A DNA stretch of 64,000 nt from Macrocystis pyrifera. Its lineage: Eukaryota; Sar; Phaeophyceae; Laminariales; Laminariaceae. Position 1 is the first letter of the stretch. Each line of letters begins with the position of its first letter. Where the stretch lies: positions 1,294,929 through 1,358,928 of the forward strand of contig JASSKH010000002.1 of NCBI GenBank assembly GCA_031763025.1, written 5' to 3'. This document shows positions 10,129 through 22,373 of the stretch, one piece after another. The translations under genes were made by a program, and so were the position numbers. Below the pieces are notes generated by a model, which was not told the DNA's origin, did no database searches, and worked only from the letters and a program-made list of their open reading frames with translations.

Positions 10129-10217
10129 CCATTTTAGTACCGCAGTCCCGTTTTGGGGACAAATCACTTGAAATTGGAGTGGTTTGTCCCCAAATCGGGA
10201 CTGCGGTACTAAAGGGG
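10129..10217. mobile_element. piggyBac-like MITE, 89 bp, TTAA-flanked
   Basis: Nearly the whole element is an inverted repeat with arms of about 40 bases and a small central loop. Ends read CCATTTTAGTACCGCAG and, from the other side, CCCCTTTAGTACCGCAG. It is flanked by TTAA on both sides (10125-10128 and 10218-10221), the piggyBac target site. A related, more diverged copy lies at about 34312-34401. Confidence 0.75.
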
Positions 10218-10249
10218 TTAACACCAGCAAGGTAGGTACGGGGTATATT

Positions 10250-10721
10250 ATTTGTGTAGGTCGGGAGCACCGCAGCGGCAAGCATCGGAGTAGAAACGTG
10301 CAGCCAAACCTAAACCAACACCGCCGTCTCCGACGCTGACGCTCTGTCCGCAGTGCCGATTCCGCCTGTACCCTGCCTATTTCGGCCTTCATGCGGACAT
10401 CTTCAGCCGCAAGCCTGCGCTTTTTTTCCGAAGACACGCTCGACTCCATATCTAAAATTATTTTGGCCGCATCACGTCTCTTGCATTCCGCATCGGATGC
10501 TTGTGCGCGGCTTTTTGTCCCGTTCCTGCACCGCTCTGTCCCGGCATGCCTCGGACACCTTGAGGCCGCCAGTCGCATGGTATCCTCGGCGGCTGCGCGC
10601 CCCGCCGCTCTTTGGATGGTGTCGCCACCGCTCCTCTCCTCGTAACTGTTGCATTTCGTTTCACGGCTGCCTTTCTTGCCCGTGGCCCATGCGAAGCTAT
10701 CTCCTTGCGTTTCTTGGCCAT
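10250..10721 (-). pseudogene. possible basic coiled-coil protein fragment
   Basis: One minus-strand frame from about 10578 gives an Ala/Glu/Arg/Lys-rich helix (AAKIILDMESS, SSEKKRRLAAEDVRMKAE, then RTERQRRRRR) with coiled-coil character. A second frame from 10721 starts MAKKRKEIASHGPRARK. The two could join through a frameshift in 10560-10670. I recognise no family and the reading needs a frame change, so this is probably a decayed gene or chance. Confidence 0.3.
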
Positions 10722-12480
10722 ATTACGCGATTTTGCGATACTAAGCCGTCCGCTCTAACGTAGTAAAATGACGGGAGTTTGTTTTTCGAGATGCCACATA
10801 ACCTAAGCAACATGGTGTTGAGCTATTTGTACCTCTATCCATATCACGATCTGGTGATTCACCTGCAATACTTGGAAATATCCCCCAAAAAGCCAGATTT
10901 TCGGCGGTTTCACTTCTGTTTTAATTTCAACATATAAAAAAGAGCTGAGCACCACGTGGAGAGTTGGGGTCTGCAGGCGTACCTGACTATTCAGACGAGG
11001 ATTCGTGCGAAATTCCAGTATTATGCCTTGCAACACTGCAGAATTTTAGACACAGAAAACAAGTCATTCTATGGTGGCTATTGGTGTCAGCTTTTGACGG
11101 GGGTGCGTTTTTTTTTTGCTGGTCGATGTCGTCTTTTTCGTGGTCGTTACGCACAAAAACGCGCCCTACCCTTTGATAAGCAACTAAAGAAAAGGCTCGC
11201 CTCGATTATTGCTTGTTTGGGGAAAAAACTTTCTTAAACCCCACGCCATCGTACCACTTTGTGGGTCTATCATCTTCCTGATATGATCTCGCCAACTATA
11301 GTGGAGAGGAGAAGCAACTGCAGCGAGTGCGCACGGTAAAATTCTGCAGTATATGATGCGTATCGTTCACGTATGCAGTACCGGGTACACTTCATACGTA
11401 CAAATCTTACGTGTCGTTCTCGTATATGTATTGTATACCAGTATATATTGTGTATATATAGACCACTTGCAATAGCACTGGAAAAAAAAAGAAACGGTGT
11501 GGGGGGGAGGCTGATTTTCATAGTATTTCAGTGCTGAAAAGGGCAATAGTTCGATACATGCCGGATTCGTGTGTTTTGTATTTTTTCTATGGCCGATTGT
11601 GTCCTCTCTCACGGTTCGCGATCGTGTAACCTATTCGACAAGAGTCTTACACGTAGACGTGGACATCAGAGACTCACTACGTGATGCCTGCCTGTCTGAC
11701 CCCGCCACACAGACCCTACAGTGCTATCCATCTTGCGTAATGCACCTGGAGTCTGACACGCGTTGTCTGCTTGTGCTTCTGCCACTGCTTTAGCGACAAT
11801 ACACAGCAGTAGTAACCTCCAACTTGAGCTCGCTCGAAAGTAGCAGCAGCTTGAACCTGCTTCGGTTCCACACGAGGCCAGCACCTGTAGTAGAGAAGCT
11901 ACTGGCTGGTGCCGTCGCGGCATCGCCCGCTCAGTGACCGGCAACACGAGGACGAGGACAGCAGTACAGCTTGTCATAGCGCATCGCCCATGACGCTCAG
12001 CCTGGACTACTTGCAATTGGTGCGAGACCTCTCGCGGAAAACAGTATACGAACACCTTGTGATACACACCTGTCGGTACGATGGTGCTCGTAGTCGTGAC
12101 TGCTATTAAAACGACACCCAATGTGGGCGGACGCAGCGAACTTTCTTCTGCGGCAAGTGTTTCTCCAGGGCTCCAGCTGCTCGAACAAAACCCAACGTGC
12201 GTGCGACTGCTGCTGTGTTGATTTCTCCCATCTGGTCAACCAATCACTCCCTTCAGCATGCATCCCGACGACGAGTATGGAAAACTTACAAAATTATCCC
12301 TTTGGCCAGAAATTTAAGTTGTGGTCGTGATATCTTACATAATCAAATTGTGCCTAATATTTCCGTATATAGTGACAATTATACTTTTGGTTAGGCCTGG
12401 TGTATCAAACCACAACGATTTGCTCTTGTACCATGCATCGCAGTAAGGATCGTTGCATCTGTAGGTTGCCATTCTGACAC
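10722..12480. other. no gene recognised
   Basis: Many short ORFs on both strands without motifs or splice-consistent continuation. Confidence 0.5.
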
Positions 12481-12487
12481 GCCAGCG

Positions 12488-13002
12488 GTGGAGAAGCTAC
12501 TGTCAGAGTGCCCGCAAGCAAACAAGAGGAATGGCTTACTGTGCTTGGACGAGATGGCGAGCCATGCTTCACGAAGGACCCGAGGATATCTTTGGCGCAC
12601 TTCACCGCCGACAACCTTGTGGGAAGCATTGAAGGGACTGGGATATGCGCTAGTGTTGTCGTGCGACCCGCACCTGATGCAAGCCCCTCACAGAGTAACT
12701 CACAGATGGAGGAGCAAGCCAAAGGAGCGCTTGTGCTATTGCTGAGAGCCCAGGCCGAGAACAAAGTCTTCGCGCAAAATTGTTGGAGGCAATCAACATG
12801 AGGCGGGACCTTGACATCAAATGTCAGAAGCTTCAGGGCAGAGTTTAGGAGTTGGAAGAGAGTGCACGCGCCAAGACCGTGAAGGAGGAGGGGGTGCAGC
12901 CTCGTACAAGGAGTGTAGTTGACTTCAACACCCTTGACGGATTGTCCGACGTTACAGCAAAGAGTCTCTGCGGCCTTAAAAGCTTAGGTTCTCTGGAGGT
13001 GA
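12488..13002 (+). pseudogene. degenerate coiled-coil gene fragment
   Basis: The plus strand reads as one protein only with a frame change near 12750 and through an in-frame TAG at 12847-12849. The first part runs ASKQEEWLTVLGRDGEPCF to LVLLLRAQAE. The second runs LLEAINMRRDLDIKCQKLQG, then ELEESARAKTVKEEG, and ends TAKSLCGLKSLGSLE before a GTGAGT-like donor at about 13003. The heptad-like pattern suggests a coiled coil. Family unknown; the breaks indicate a pseudogene. Confidence 0.4.
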
Positions 13003-13402
13003 GTGTACACGACTTGGCTTTTTGTTTGGATGTCATCCACATCAGTATTATACCCACAGATGTTCGTGTATTCTATTGTTCTTTTGTACTAATCGACCAC
13101 CGACACATGGCACCACTCAATTTTCAGTACAAGTATGTACAAGTATGCACTGCTGTCGATTGATGTACCGTAAACAAATGCACTATTATAGTCGACCTTG
13201 GAGATGCTAGGCCTTCGTCGTACACACTGGATACGACAGACACAACTACACACGCCAGCAACGAAGTAAATCGCAGGTGTACCAGGGACCATCACAAATA
13301 GCGCGCGATATGATATGGTCCTGTTAGTATCGGGCACAATTACGCACGTACGATTCACTTGAGCCGACAACAAAATATCGAAAGCGCTTTAGAGTTTTAT
13401 TA

Positions 13403-13501
13403 CGGGGGTCCATAGTTAACAGGACCCATGGTGTACATAAAAACCTATATATTAGCCTATTTTTACTAACAAAATTTGGTCCCGTTAACTATGGACCCCC
13501 G
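13403..13501. mobile_element. mariner-like MITE, copy 1 (99 bp)
   Basis: Ends CGGGGGTCCATAGTTAAC and its reverse complement GTTAACTATGGACCCCCG, flanked by TA on both sides. Internal AT-rich sequence (gtacataaaaacctatat) is shared with copies at 32815, 55259 and 56023. A TA target and short TIRs fit Tc1/mariner-type non-autonomous elements. Confidence 0.75.
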
Positions 13502-13503
13502 TA

Positions 13504-14440
13504 GTAGTGCGTAACACCGACGTCAAATTAAAATTATGATATCCCGGGTTTGCTGTTTTTTTTAGGAACCTTATGGTTCAGTGCAATGCCGTCCCAGTAG
13601 ATGCATTGCGGTTCGACGCGGGGGGGCGCTGTGCGACGCGCGCGAAACGATGTTCGCCGTGTTTAATGTGTTTAGTGCTGTTTAATGTGGTTCGATGTCG
13701 TTAATGAAGGGCTGCTATCATCTCTGCTATCATCTTCACCGCACCGTATCCGCGCCGTAGTCAGTTCCTTACTGTAGTAGGCCTTAGTCCAACGGTGCCG
13801 TCCGTTGTGGATCGTCAGCGTTAGAACGGTAAGAAGGTGCTTCACGGTGCGGTTCACGACAAGTGCTTATCGTACTGCGCGGTGCGGCGATAATATCTTT
13901 GTGTAAGGGGAACGACACTAGTGGTGTACGACAGTGCGGACCGTTAAAACCGCGCCCAACCGCGCTTCTCATTGACAAACGTTTGCGCTGTGAAACGGTT
14001 TAGCATAATTTACGTAGCATCGAGTAGAGTAGTATACACCACAAGTACCTCTAACATTCTGTATGTACATGAAGTATCTAGATACCACAACGTATGTACG
14101 TACCGCTCCTACAACGTGCCCTACTCGACCACGCTTTGGAGTATCAACCAATGCAGTATAGCTGTCACATGCAAATACGTTTTGGAATGCCTGCGACGTA
14201 CACTTGGCCAGGGTTAGGGCAGATATCTGTCATGAAATGTCGCCCTTTTCTGTTTGTTGCACGTCCTTTTGTCATGCATCCGTTTTTTGTGTTGTTTGCG
14301 CGGCGTTTGACTGATTGGTACACTTCCCCTTGTGTCCCTTCAGGAATCTGTCCTTCTTTATTGTTTGTGTCACCGTAGCGGTTATATGCGTTCGTCAACC
14401 ATGGGGGGGGCGCGGACAACCTCGTACCCTACCGCGGGGC
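13504..14440. other. no gene recognised upstream of the transposase
   Basis: Mixed sequence without a convincing exon. It may include the 5' end of the transposon, but I could not identify a terminal inverted repeat. Confidence 0.45.
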
Positions 14441-14447
14441 TGACAGA

Positions 14448-15275
14448 ATGCTTGGGAGCGTGAAGGTCGATGGAACTAGGCCGCAACAACGCAAGAAGAA
14501 ACTAGGAGGGTTGAATGGCCTCTTTATGGCCCTGTTTGTGCTGCGGACGGCGTCGTCGTTGCGGGTTACGTCGACACTATTCGGCGTAAGCGAGTCGACT
14601 GGGGGGAGGGCATTCACTACCTGGATTAATTTCTTGCGTGGGGCCCTTCGACCTATGGTGCGTCTACCGCTTCTGGACGAAATAGAGGCGACAGCACAGC
14701 CAAACTTTGTTGAGAAGGGCCTTTCCAGGGTAGCCATAGTCCTTGATGCCACAGAGACCCCCGTAGACAAAGTGTGGCAGACGGACGCCGCTTGGGCCAC
14801 ATGGTCAAACTACAAGGGGAAGTCAACCTTTAAAGTATTGATTGGCATTACGCCAGGGGGGTCTATCTGTATAATATCCAAAGCGTTCGTCGGGCGCGTG
14901 AGTGATGAGAACTTGGTAAAAGAGTCTGGAATAATTGACAGGTTAGTTGAAATGGGGCTACCTGGCAAGGGCATGCATGTGATGGCAGACAGAGGATTCA
15001 ACACCATAGCACCGTTGTTATTGAAAAACAACATCCACTACGTCGCACCCCCCAGTAAGCGCAAAGACGAGGAGCAGTTCAGGAGAGAAGACGCCACTGT
15101 TACTCGAGATTTTGCAAACCTACGCATTCACGTAGAACGAGCGATCGGGGCCATGAAGCAGTGGACCATCCTGGACAGGAGGTTTGACTCGCAGCAGTTT
15201 GACGTCATTAATTCATGCTACGAAATTTGCGGAAGCCTCGTGAACACGACGCATCAACCATTCGCGACCAAATAG
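14448..15275 (+). CDS. PIF/Harbinger- or IS5-like transposase (HTH + DDE_Tnp_4)
   Basis: Uninterrupted 275-aa ORF starting at an ATG in a good local context. Residues 25-65 form a helix-turn-helix segment like HTH_Tnp_4. The DDE nuclease core follows: first Asp in VLDATETPV (D100), a YKGKSTFKVLIG stretch, second Asp in VMADRGFN (D181), Glu in RIHVERAIGAMK (E230). The C terminus retains the family's late helix after the Glu. All three catalytic residues are present and there is no stop or frameshift, so the enzyme may be functional. Family members often have additional N-terminal sequence or a partner DNA-binding protein; neither is visible. No terminal inverted repeats were found, so element borders are unknown. 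Confidence 0.88.
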   Translation: MLGSVKVDGTRPQQRKKKLGGLNGLFMALFVLRTASSLRVTSTLFGVSESTGGRAFTTWINFLRGALRPMVRLPLLDEIEATAQPNFVEKGLSRVAIVLDATETPVDKVWQTDAAWATWSNYKGKSTFKVLIGITPGGSICIISKAFVGRVSDENLVKESGIIDRLVEMGLPGKGMHVMADRGFNTIAPLLLKNNIHYVAPPSKRKDEEQFRREDATVTRDFANLRIHVERAIGAMKQWTILDRRFDSQQFDVINSCYEICGSLVNTTHQPFATK

Positions 15276-15279
15276 TAAA

Positions 15280-16360
15280 CCAGTGCACGTGGGGTTCGGT
15301 CCTGACTGCTTAGGTGTGCATGAATCAAGAACGCTTGTATAACGCTGAGTGGATAAATTTTACGGAGTGCCGCTACGTGGTTGTTATTGGGATGTCCACT
15401 TGTACCTTCACATTTGGGCCTGGGGTATTTGAGTATGATATTGAAACGGGCTGCTTCCGGGCGCCATCCGATCGCCCGCGGGCGCCCCCTCTAGGTTCCT
15501 GCCGCCGCCACCCCCCCCCTCCAATCCCACACAGGGCCCCTCCCCTCTCCCTCGGCCGACCCCCCCCCCCCCTCCCAACCCCCCGGCCATGTACTCGGAT
15601 TCCCCGTCGAAAGAATGGGCAACGAAGCCAAACCTGGCGATCGGAGAGCGTTTCTATTTGTCGCCATTGTGACGCGTAATTATCACGATTCCTGTCGTGT
15701 TCACGCGCAGAGCGTTCGACTCTGGTGGTCAGCAGCGTGTGTCGACCCCCGCACCCCCACTTTTAATTAAATGATGTTGGCGGATCGTCGTGTGTCAACG
15801 TAGCAAGGCGGAGTTCGGGCGATAGGGTGAAATGCTTGTCGTATAAATATTAACATAATTTTGTTTCGTACGACATGTGTACCACTTGCCATTAGGCTGT
15901 TACTGTTGTTGCAGCGTACCACTTCATAGTGACGTTCTAGTCCTGGGCTGTGTCTGATCTGGTCGTCACCTTGCAAATACGTGCTGGTCGACACACACCA
16001 ATACTGCACAGCACGTATTCGTTCCATCATTAAATTGTACGTTGTTCATATAAATAGATTGAACGCATCTCCTCTGCCCTCAATGTATTTCTTTCGTGCA
16101 CCACAGTGTACGATTACACAGTACCCGAACGTGTACGAATGGCATGTGTGAAGCATTCCTGGCGCTCGCTCCGGATGGCACTCTAGTTCCCTTCCCGGGC
16201 GTGAAGGGAGGGGGGGGGGTAGGGGTGGGGGTGGCGTATTTGTTTTACTTGCGAAGGGGGACTGTACTTCCTGTCTACTATCGTATCAATAGTCACGGAT
16301 GATAGCGCCCCGGGGCCGCCCCCTCCCCCCACACCCTCTCCAGTCGTTCAATCCACTGGT
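15280..16360. other. no gene; C-rich low complexity
   Basis: C-runs at about 15510-15590 and a G-run near 16208-16235. ORFs here are Pro/Arg- or Gly-rich consequences of composition. Confidence 0.5.
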
Positions 16361-16364
16361 CAAT

Positions 16365-16690
16365 TTGAACGAAGGCTTGCAAGCCCCCCCCCCCCCCCCC
16401 TGTTCATCTTATAGTGCTTTAAATGTGGCACACGTCTACTGTGAGCGCCTGTCAACCCGTCAACGACGGCGTGGTTTATATGTTTTTTAATGAGTTGGCC
16501 AGATAACTTGAGTTCTATTTTCGACGAAAGCTTGCAAGCCCGCGCTGTTCCTTGTTAGAATTAGGCCAATGTTGCACACGTCTATTGCGAGCGCCTTCGA
16601 ACACGTGGACGACGGCGTGTTCTTCTGTTTTGTATGAGGCAGCCCGAAAAGTTGTCATTTCGTTGGGTTTCGACCGGTGCTTGTGCCTGT
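16365..16690. repeat. tandem duplication of ~160 bp
   Basis: The sequence starting gaaggcttgcaagccc (with an 18-C run) recurs at about 16525 as gaaagcttgcaagccc. Both are followed by gcacacgtct, gcgagcgcc or gtgagcgcc, and a gacgacggcgtg phrase. The copies are diverged. Confidence 0.6.
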
Positions 16691-17037
16691 AATTTATAGA
16701 ATCCGCCGAGAAAAGAAACGCAGGAACAACGCACTCCGTTCGCTGACTTGGCGGCACGGGCTCACGAAAGTCGTGTACAGTGCCACATTTGAATACGAAC
16801 CATTCTGTCAAATATGGCGTGACCATTGTGTATTTTGCGCAGCCAAGACAGGTAGTTTTTTTTGGTGCAGTGTGATTCCCAGTGCGTCTGGAGGTTGGTA
16901 CTTTACCAACCGTGGCCGCACAATATTGGCCCTGCGCCTACCCATCTTGGAATATTTGCGAATGACCTTAAACAAAACAACGAAAATACCTGCTTCCCTC
17001 GCAAACGCCGGGGCGTGGTACCGACCGGAGACATGGA

Positions 17038-17109
17038 CCGTTGGTTGTCGGGACACGCTTTCGCCGCCGTGGCCCGTTGTTTGTCGGGACACGCTTTCGC
17101 CGCTGTGGT
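17038..17109. repeat. 36-bp tandem duplication
   Basis: Two copies of gtcgggacacgctttcgccg with the flanking gttg/gtgg sequence, differing at a few bases. Confidence 0.7.
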
Positions 17110-18260
17110 CTAAACAAAAAAAAATATGTCCTTGTCACCCCATGTTCGCTTGTGGCGGTTAGCGAGAAACTAAATATATGCCGACGTAGTGGACATTTCA
17201 AGCTGCTTTCAGGATGGTCCATTATTTTGGGGTATTCCACATACAGTAGAACCAGCTCATCGTGTTAGTATATGTGCGCCAAACCAGCAAGAAACCCTTC
17301 CTTTGCCATGGCGTACACGCTGGTCATATTTGTATACGACCTTTCCGGTTAGCCGCACCTCGTGTTCCGACAATCCCACCCAGATCCACCCGTAAAGTGC
17401 CCGGTGTAAAAATATGTCAACGTGCTCCCTGTCTAACAGTCCATTCATACATTGTCTATTGCGACCTGACTTTTTCGATCGACGACGCCGTGTCATGTGG
17501 AACATTCTACGTGATATATAGGTCTAGCCCTCTCTCATCAAACAAGCTAAACGATGAGAAAAAAACGTGTGAATACATGGCATACACCGTACCACAGCAG
17601 TACCCTGCGGAAGGGTACTAAGGCCACCGTGCTATACCACCCCCCTTACCATTTACAATGACATACAGTTGGACCATGAACCTAGGCATACCATGCAATA
17701 CGAGGCACCTGCCTGGTCTCAACTCCTGTAACGATAATTCCACCTACGCCAAACGCTGAAGGCGCAGGGTGTCATTATCAACGACGGTGCGAAAAGGGTT
17801 CCCGCGGACAACTTGCAAATCTCGCAAGTTGTGTGCGCATTGATGGTATTATTTTGTTAGCATTTTGTTCCCCTTAGTGTATCCATCGGTCACCTATAAC
17901 ATTGAAGGAAAGCGTCAACATGTATCGAACGTGAATATTTCAGTAAATCGCGTGCACTACAGCAAGGGAGCGGCAGCAACTTGCCCTGGCAAACCATACC
18001 TCTTTAAACCACACGGACCTGCTCCAGGGACACAACAACGGTTTACTTCTCAAGTTCCCCCGCCTAAGGAGTCGCGACGCAAAAACAAAATTCGCAAGCA
18101 CATCACAGCTTCAACAAAAACACAAGGACGCTCTCAGCGCGCAGGCCGTGGCGTGAGTGCACCAGGTTGCGTTTTGCCGACACTACCAGCACGTTGAATG
18201 GACCATCAATAAAACTATTCGCAACAGATCAGACCGAAGGTTGGGCGTTCAGACGAGGAG
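17110..18260. other. no supported gene; one unassigned ORF
   Basis: A 110-aa plus-strand ORF at 17865-18197 contains a basic patch (PPPKESRRKNKIRKHI). It could be an exon, but I recognise no family and see no linked exon, so it is left unassigned. Confidence 0.35.
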
Positions 18261-18265
18261 CATAT

Positions 18266-18290
18266 ACATATATATATATATATATACCAT
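18266..18290. repeat. (TA)n microsatellite
   Basis: Run of alternating TA/AT within catatacatatatatatat. Confidence 0.8.
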
Positions 18291-18636
18291 TACAGGCCCT
18301 GGCCTACGGGCGTCACGAAAAACCAGAAGCAAAGACCTTAAAATATTGACGAGCAAAGGGTATTAGATTACCAGTACGTCGCGGACGAAAATAAGGAAAT
18401 AATTTGATTGCAAGCGTTGTTTGCCCAAAAAAAAGGAATGTTTTTACTCTCGGTGAAACTTCTGCTGTACGCTGAGGAGCTTGCATCTGAGTAAGCACTA
18501 CCAAAAAAAACCCTCCAACCTCCTGGAATGCACCCGCAAAAATGAACCTGTCGATGTAGACTATACGCAAGCCTCACGTACCCCAAGACGAGTCGGACAT
18601 CAACGTACTATTGGCGGGAATACATCAATGCATACG

Positions 18637-19251
18637 CTAGAAAAAGCACTGTCCAACTTCTCTCCTTCCTTCGTCGTGCGTTCGTACTCCTTCCTCTCCC
18701 CGTCCACGAAAGTCATGCAAGGTTTCCAGTTGCGAACGGTCGATAGTTGCCCCCTCGTCAAATACACTTTTGGCGGCGGAGCACATGCCCAATGCGGGAT
18801 GCGAGTTGTACAAGTCAGCACGATCCATTGCCACTACCCCCCTCGTAAGGACGGCCTCATCTGGACCCCCTGATAACCGGTGTTTTTTCGGGTCCCTCAA
18901 CGTCCTCATGCTCTTAACGATTTTCTCCATCGGCTTGTCGTGCATGATGTCGTTCCCCTTGCCACGCCCTGCCCCACAGTAGTTAAGAACCCACTGGCAC
19001 GCGACGCTCGTTGGCGACAGCGGGTTCCAATTACTTAGCTCCACCTCCGTCAGCTGTAGTAAGCGCGTCAGTTGCAATAACTGACACACGTGATGGCACC
19101 CGCCCCCCGACCCCGACTGGCATTTGCAAGAAGCACGTACAACACTCGTGGCCACGTAGCGACACGTCGCGACCTCTTTACCTTCCTCTTCACCATCTGT
19201 GTTGTCTATCTCCCTGACCCTCTCCACGTGCAACGCAGCGGTGACTTCGTA
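18637..19251 (-). CDS. SWIM zinc-finger exon of the XPG-SAP-SWIM gene
   Basis: Minus-strand reading after an acceptor GTGCAG at about 19252. The first ~45 residues start YEVTAALHVERV, followed by a SWIM-type zinc signature CKCQSGSGGGCHHVCQLL (C-x-C-x(n)-C-x-H). The conserved-looking tail includes LSNWNPLSPTSVACQWVL and TLRDPKKHRLSGG. SWIM domains bind DNA or protein partners and occur in several mobile-element-related proteins. The last codons before the stop at 18637 may belong to an intron. I place it in the gene that starts at 24674 because strand, order and family resemblance agree; the connecting exons at 19.3-21.9 kb are only partly visible. Confidence 0.6.
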   Translation of the reverse strand, partial: YEVTAALHVERVREIDNTDGEEEGKEVATCRYVATSVVRASCKCQSGSGGGCHHVCQLLQLTRLLQLTEVELSNWNPLSPTSVACQWVLNYCGAGRGKGNDIMHDKPMEKIVKSMRTLRDPKKHRLSGGPDEAVLTRGVVAMDRADLYNSHPALGMCSAAKSVFDEGATIDRSQLETLHDFRGRGEEGVRTHDEGRREVGQCFF

Positions 19252-21977
19252 CTGCACGGTTCTCATGGACCCACTTGCCCTGTGATTGTTTACGCGCGAC
19301 AAAAATATGGCACCAGGAAAAAACGTATACGTACAGAAGGCCATAAACAAACATGGACGTGTAATATGCATTCGAACTGATAATTGAGCGTTTCGGCAAA
19401 AACAAAACAAACAAACAAAAAAAACGCTCAGGGTCAGGGTTTGTCGAAGTCTCGCCGCGTAAAAGACGTTGACGGCTGCTTTTTTTTTACTGATCGGATT
19501 TGTTTTTTCCACACGAGCTAGATTGGCCCAGAGACTCACATTCATTCTTCAAATCATCACTATGCAATGCCGAGTAGTCCGGAGGAAAACAGCATATCGG
19601 TGTAATCAGCCAGTCACAGCGCGTTTGCACGTGCTCTCTGACGTCGCCTTCGAAAATTTCCTCAACTCACAGCAGACGTACATAAAATCAACTGAACCTA
19701 CCGCGCTTCATGTAGAGGCTTATGACAAAAAACAAATCAATGCGTTTTTATTTGCGGCGGAATCACGGATAATATTGACGAAAACACAGCAATAGCAGCA
19801 ACACATGAGCAGCAGACCAACAGAGACACACGTGATCCCAGCTCGCATCCGAATGCACGAGTGCGACAGCATGTCTGCCAGCCGCCCTCCCACAGCCACA
19901 CACTAGTGGCAGAAGACGTCAATCCCCGGTTCACCGCGACATTCTGGACATGGAACTTGGTTTCCTTATCAAGCAATATCCTGGGCCTGACGGTCAGCTG
20001 GGGGGGCGCAGAGGTAACGTTTCGGTGTGCCCTAATATTCTAGTATGTGGTGCACGCAGAGAGTACGTTGTTGAGTACGTGGTGTTTGTATTACGTGAAA
20101 GTATAACGAGTGAAGTAGCTGTGTACAACGCAGAAGACAATATTTCGCTCGTCAATAAATACAGTCTGTGACGCCCAACTTTACCCATACCGTAAGTGAC
20201 AGAATATGGCGCTTCTCAATACAGAATATGTACTTATGCTGTATCGCCAATCAACACGTTATGGGAGGGTTCAGCATGAACATCATCTTCCCAGTGCCAC
20301 CCTTGTCGGTGCTGTCGTTGCTCTTGGTTGGGAGACGTCAAGATTTAAACAGCGTAGGAGGTGGTATCCTACAATGTGGGGGTGGTATCTATTAATCTAC
20401 GTCACCTGCAATCCCGATGACCAAAGAAATACGGGTGTATCCACGCGGTTGTTGCGAATTTTGGTCAAAGATTTGGACACGTCATTTAAAGCAGTAAGGC
20501 ATATGTAATTGCGACTGCACCTCTTTAGTATTATCATTTTTTTTACATCCCGTTGTCGCCAAACATACATTTCTATATTTACAAATATCGACCTAACTCG
20601 TGAACAAAGAAAACGAAAAACATAAGAGGTGCACGTGCCATTACATTTGCAATACTACTGATTAAAACGTGTCACAATTTCATGTGAAAATCAGGATAAA
20701 CCGCGTGGATATTCCCGCGTGACCTCGTTTTCAGCCTCTGGGCCAATTTATCAGCCTCTGGGCCAATCCAGCTCGTATGCTGAGGGTTACGGGTCGCAAA
20801 ACAGGGTTTTACCCTGCGCGAGGAAGCTGCCCTGGGTAATGGTCATAGCAAAGAGCACAGGTAGTAAGGGATGTCTGTACCCTCACACAAGCAGCCGGGG
20901 AACGACACTGACTCGCCGCCATAGCTTAGGGCGACAAGGCGTGCCATCTCCTCGAACCAATCGTCGTTTGTTTCGTGATTTTGGCGGCGAGCAAGTACAG
21001 AGTAGCTTCGGCAATCTCAGCAGGCGGGTAGGCGGAACATGCATCATATATCTGTAGAAAAAAAATGAAGACAATCGACCTAGCAACCTCACGCCGCGTG
21101 ACGGTGAGGAGGGCGGTGATGGCGTAGAAGGTACGCGGGGCGGACGACCACTCGCCAACGCGTTGGGGCAACCGGGCGCACCTCCTCCTCCTCGAGTAGG
21201 TGGTTGGTTGTGATGGGGCTACAAGTACTATTGCTGTAATTGCAGCAGGAGAGGCGAAGTGGGCACTAGCAGCTCGATAAATAGAAGCACTTCAGGTTGC
21301 ACACGAAAACGCAGACGCGCAACCTCGAGCTGGGCCGCGGCTCGGAGGACAGCGACGGTGGAGATAGTGTCATAGTGATGGAGGAGCGGGACGCGGGTCG
21401 GAGCGAAAGGGGGTGGAACACGAGGCGGTCGACTGCACGATGCTCGAATCTTGCTGTGACAATTGGGAAAGCTTGAACGCAGGTCCACGTCGTTTTTGTT
21501 CCTCCTTCCACCCTGGGCAATTTTGTTTGGGTTTTTAACCTAATCCTGGAAGCACCAACCACGAGCACACACCCTGAGCACCCCACCATGCGAAAATATT
21601 TCCTCTTCTTTTTGGTTCCGAAGCGCTCGATCACCAAGTATGCCATCGACGTTGTTCATAGACACAATAACCGATGCCGGAAACCTGGAAACACCAACGG
21701 CTTATTCTTTCCCTAGAAATGTGTGAGAAGCCCGGTGAAGCTGTCATTCCCTTGCAGAGGCCCCCTTCCAGGGATCCATCCGCACGTGAACAGACATACC
21801 TAAATTGTCCATATTGGGCTGACCAATAAAGCACAATAGTAGTCGGGGCAAGAACACAAAACGATATGGAGGCTGGGGTACAAAGGAGGCGTGTAATGTA
21901 CGAAACGAAAATACCTGCAATAGTCTAGAAACTACAGCTTTGCCTATCGCTATTCTCCGCGTGTTCGCGCAACTCAC
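19252..21977 (-). other. intron-rich middle of the XPG-SAP-SWIM gene
   Basis: Candidate exons include one after TTTCTACAG at about 21058 reading IYDACSAYPPAEIAEATL, and one after CTATTGCAG at about 21917 reading VFSFRTLHASF and ending at a GTATGT donor near 21802. Their phases were not fully reconciled. A small direct duplication (cagcctctgggccaat twice) lies at 20731-20767. Confidence 0.35.
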
Positions 21978-22373
21978 ATGAATCGCAACCACAGCAGACC
22001 GCCATTGGCGCCGCACGGAACACCCTTGAGCCCAAAGAGCCCCAACATCCAGCACTCGTTGCAATCCCCGGTAGAGCACACGACCTGTCGATCCTTTGAG
22101 CGAACCTTCTTCTGTAAGCCATCTGATGATGATGTTGTCGCCAAACTCCGGCAGCTTCCCCCGAAGAGTTTCCCACTCAAGCCACGCCGTTTCCGGTCCC
22201 GGAAAGGTTACTGGTTGCTGGGTCGACAGAGTAGGAAGCACTGGGTGGCGAAAGGCAATAGGGCTGTTTTCGAGACCAGCCTCACGCACCACTTCAACGC
22301 AAGTCTTTGCCAGGGTCACCAGTTGAGCCTTTAGGAACTTGCTCACGCCCGACATCTCCAAGCACCTAAACGC
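21978..22373 (-). CDS. internal exon of the XPG-SAP-SWIM gene
   Basis: A 132-codon exon between an acceptor GGCAG (22374-22378) and a strong donor GTGAGT (ending at 21971), phase 0 at both ends. Readable segments include EMSGVSKFLKAQLVTLAKT, WLEWETLRGKLPEFGDNI and EGSLKGSTGRVLYRGLQ. It follows the SAP exon in matching phase. No named domain recognised. Confidence 0.55.
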
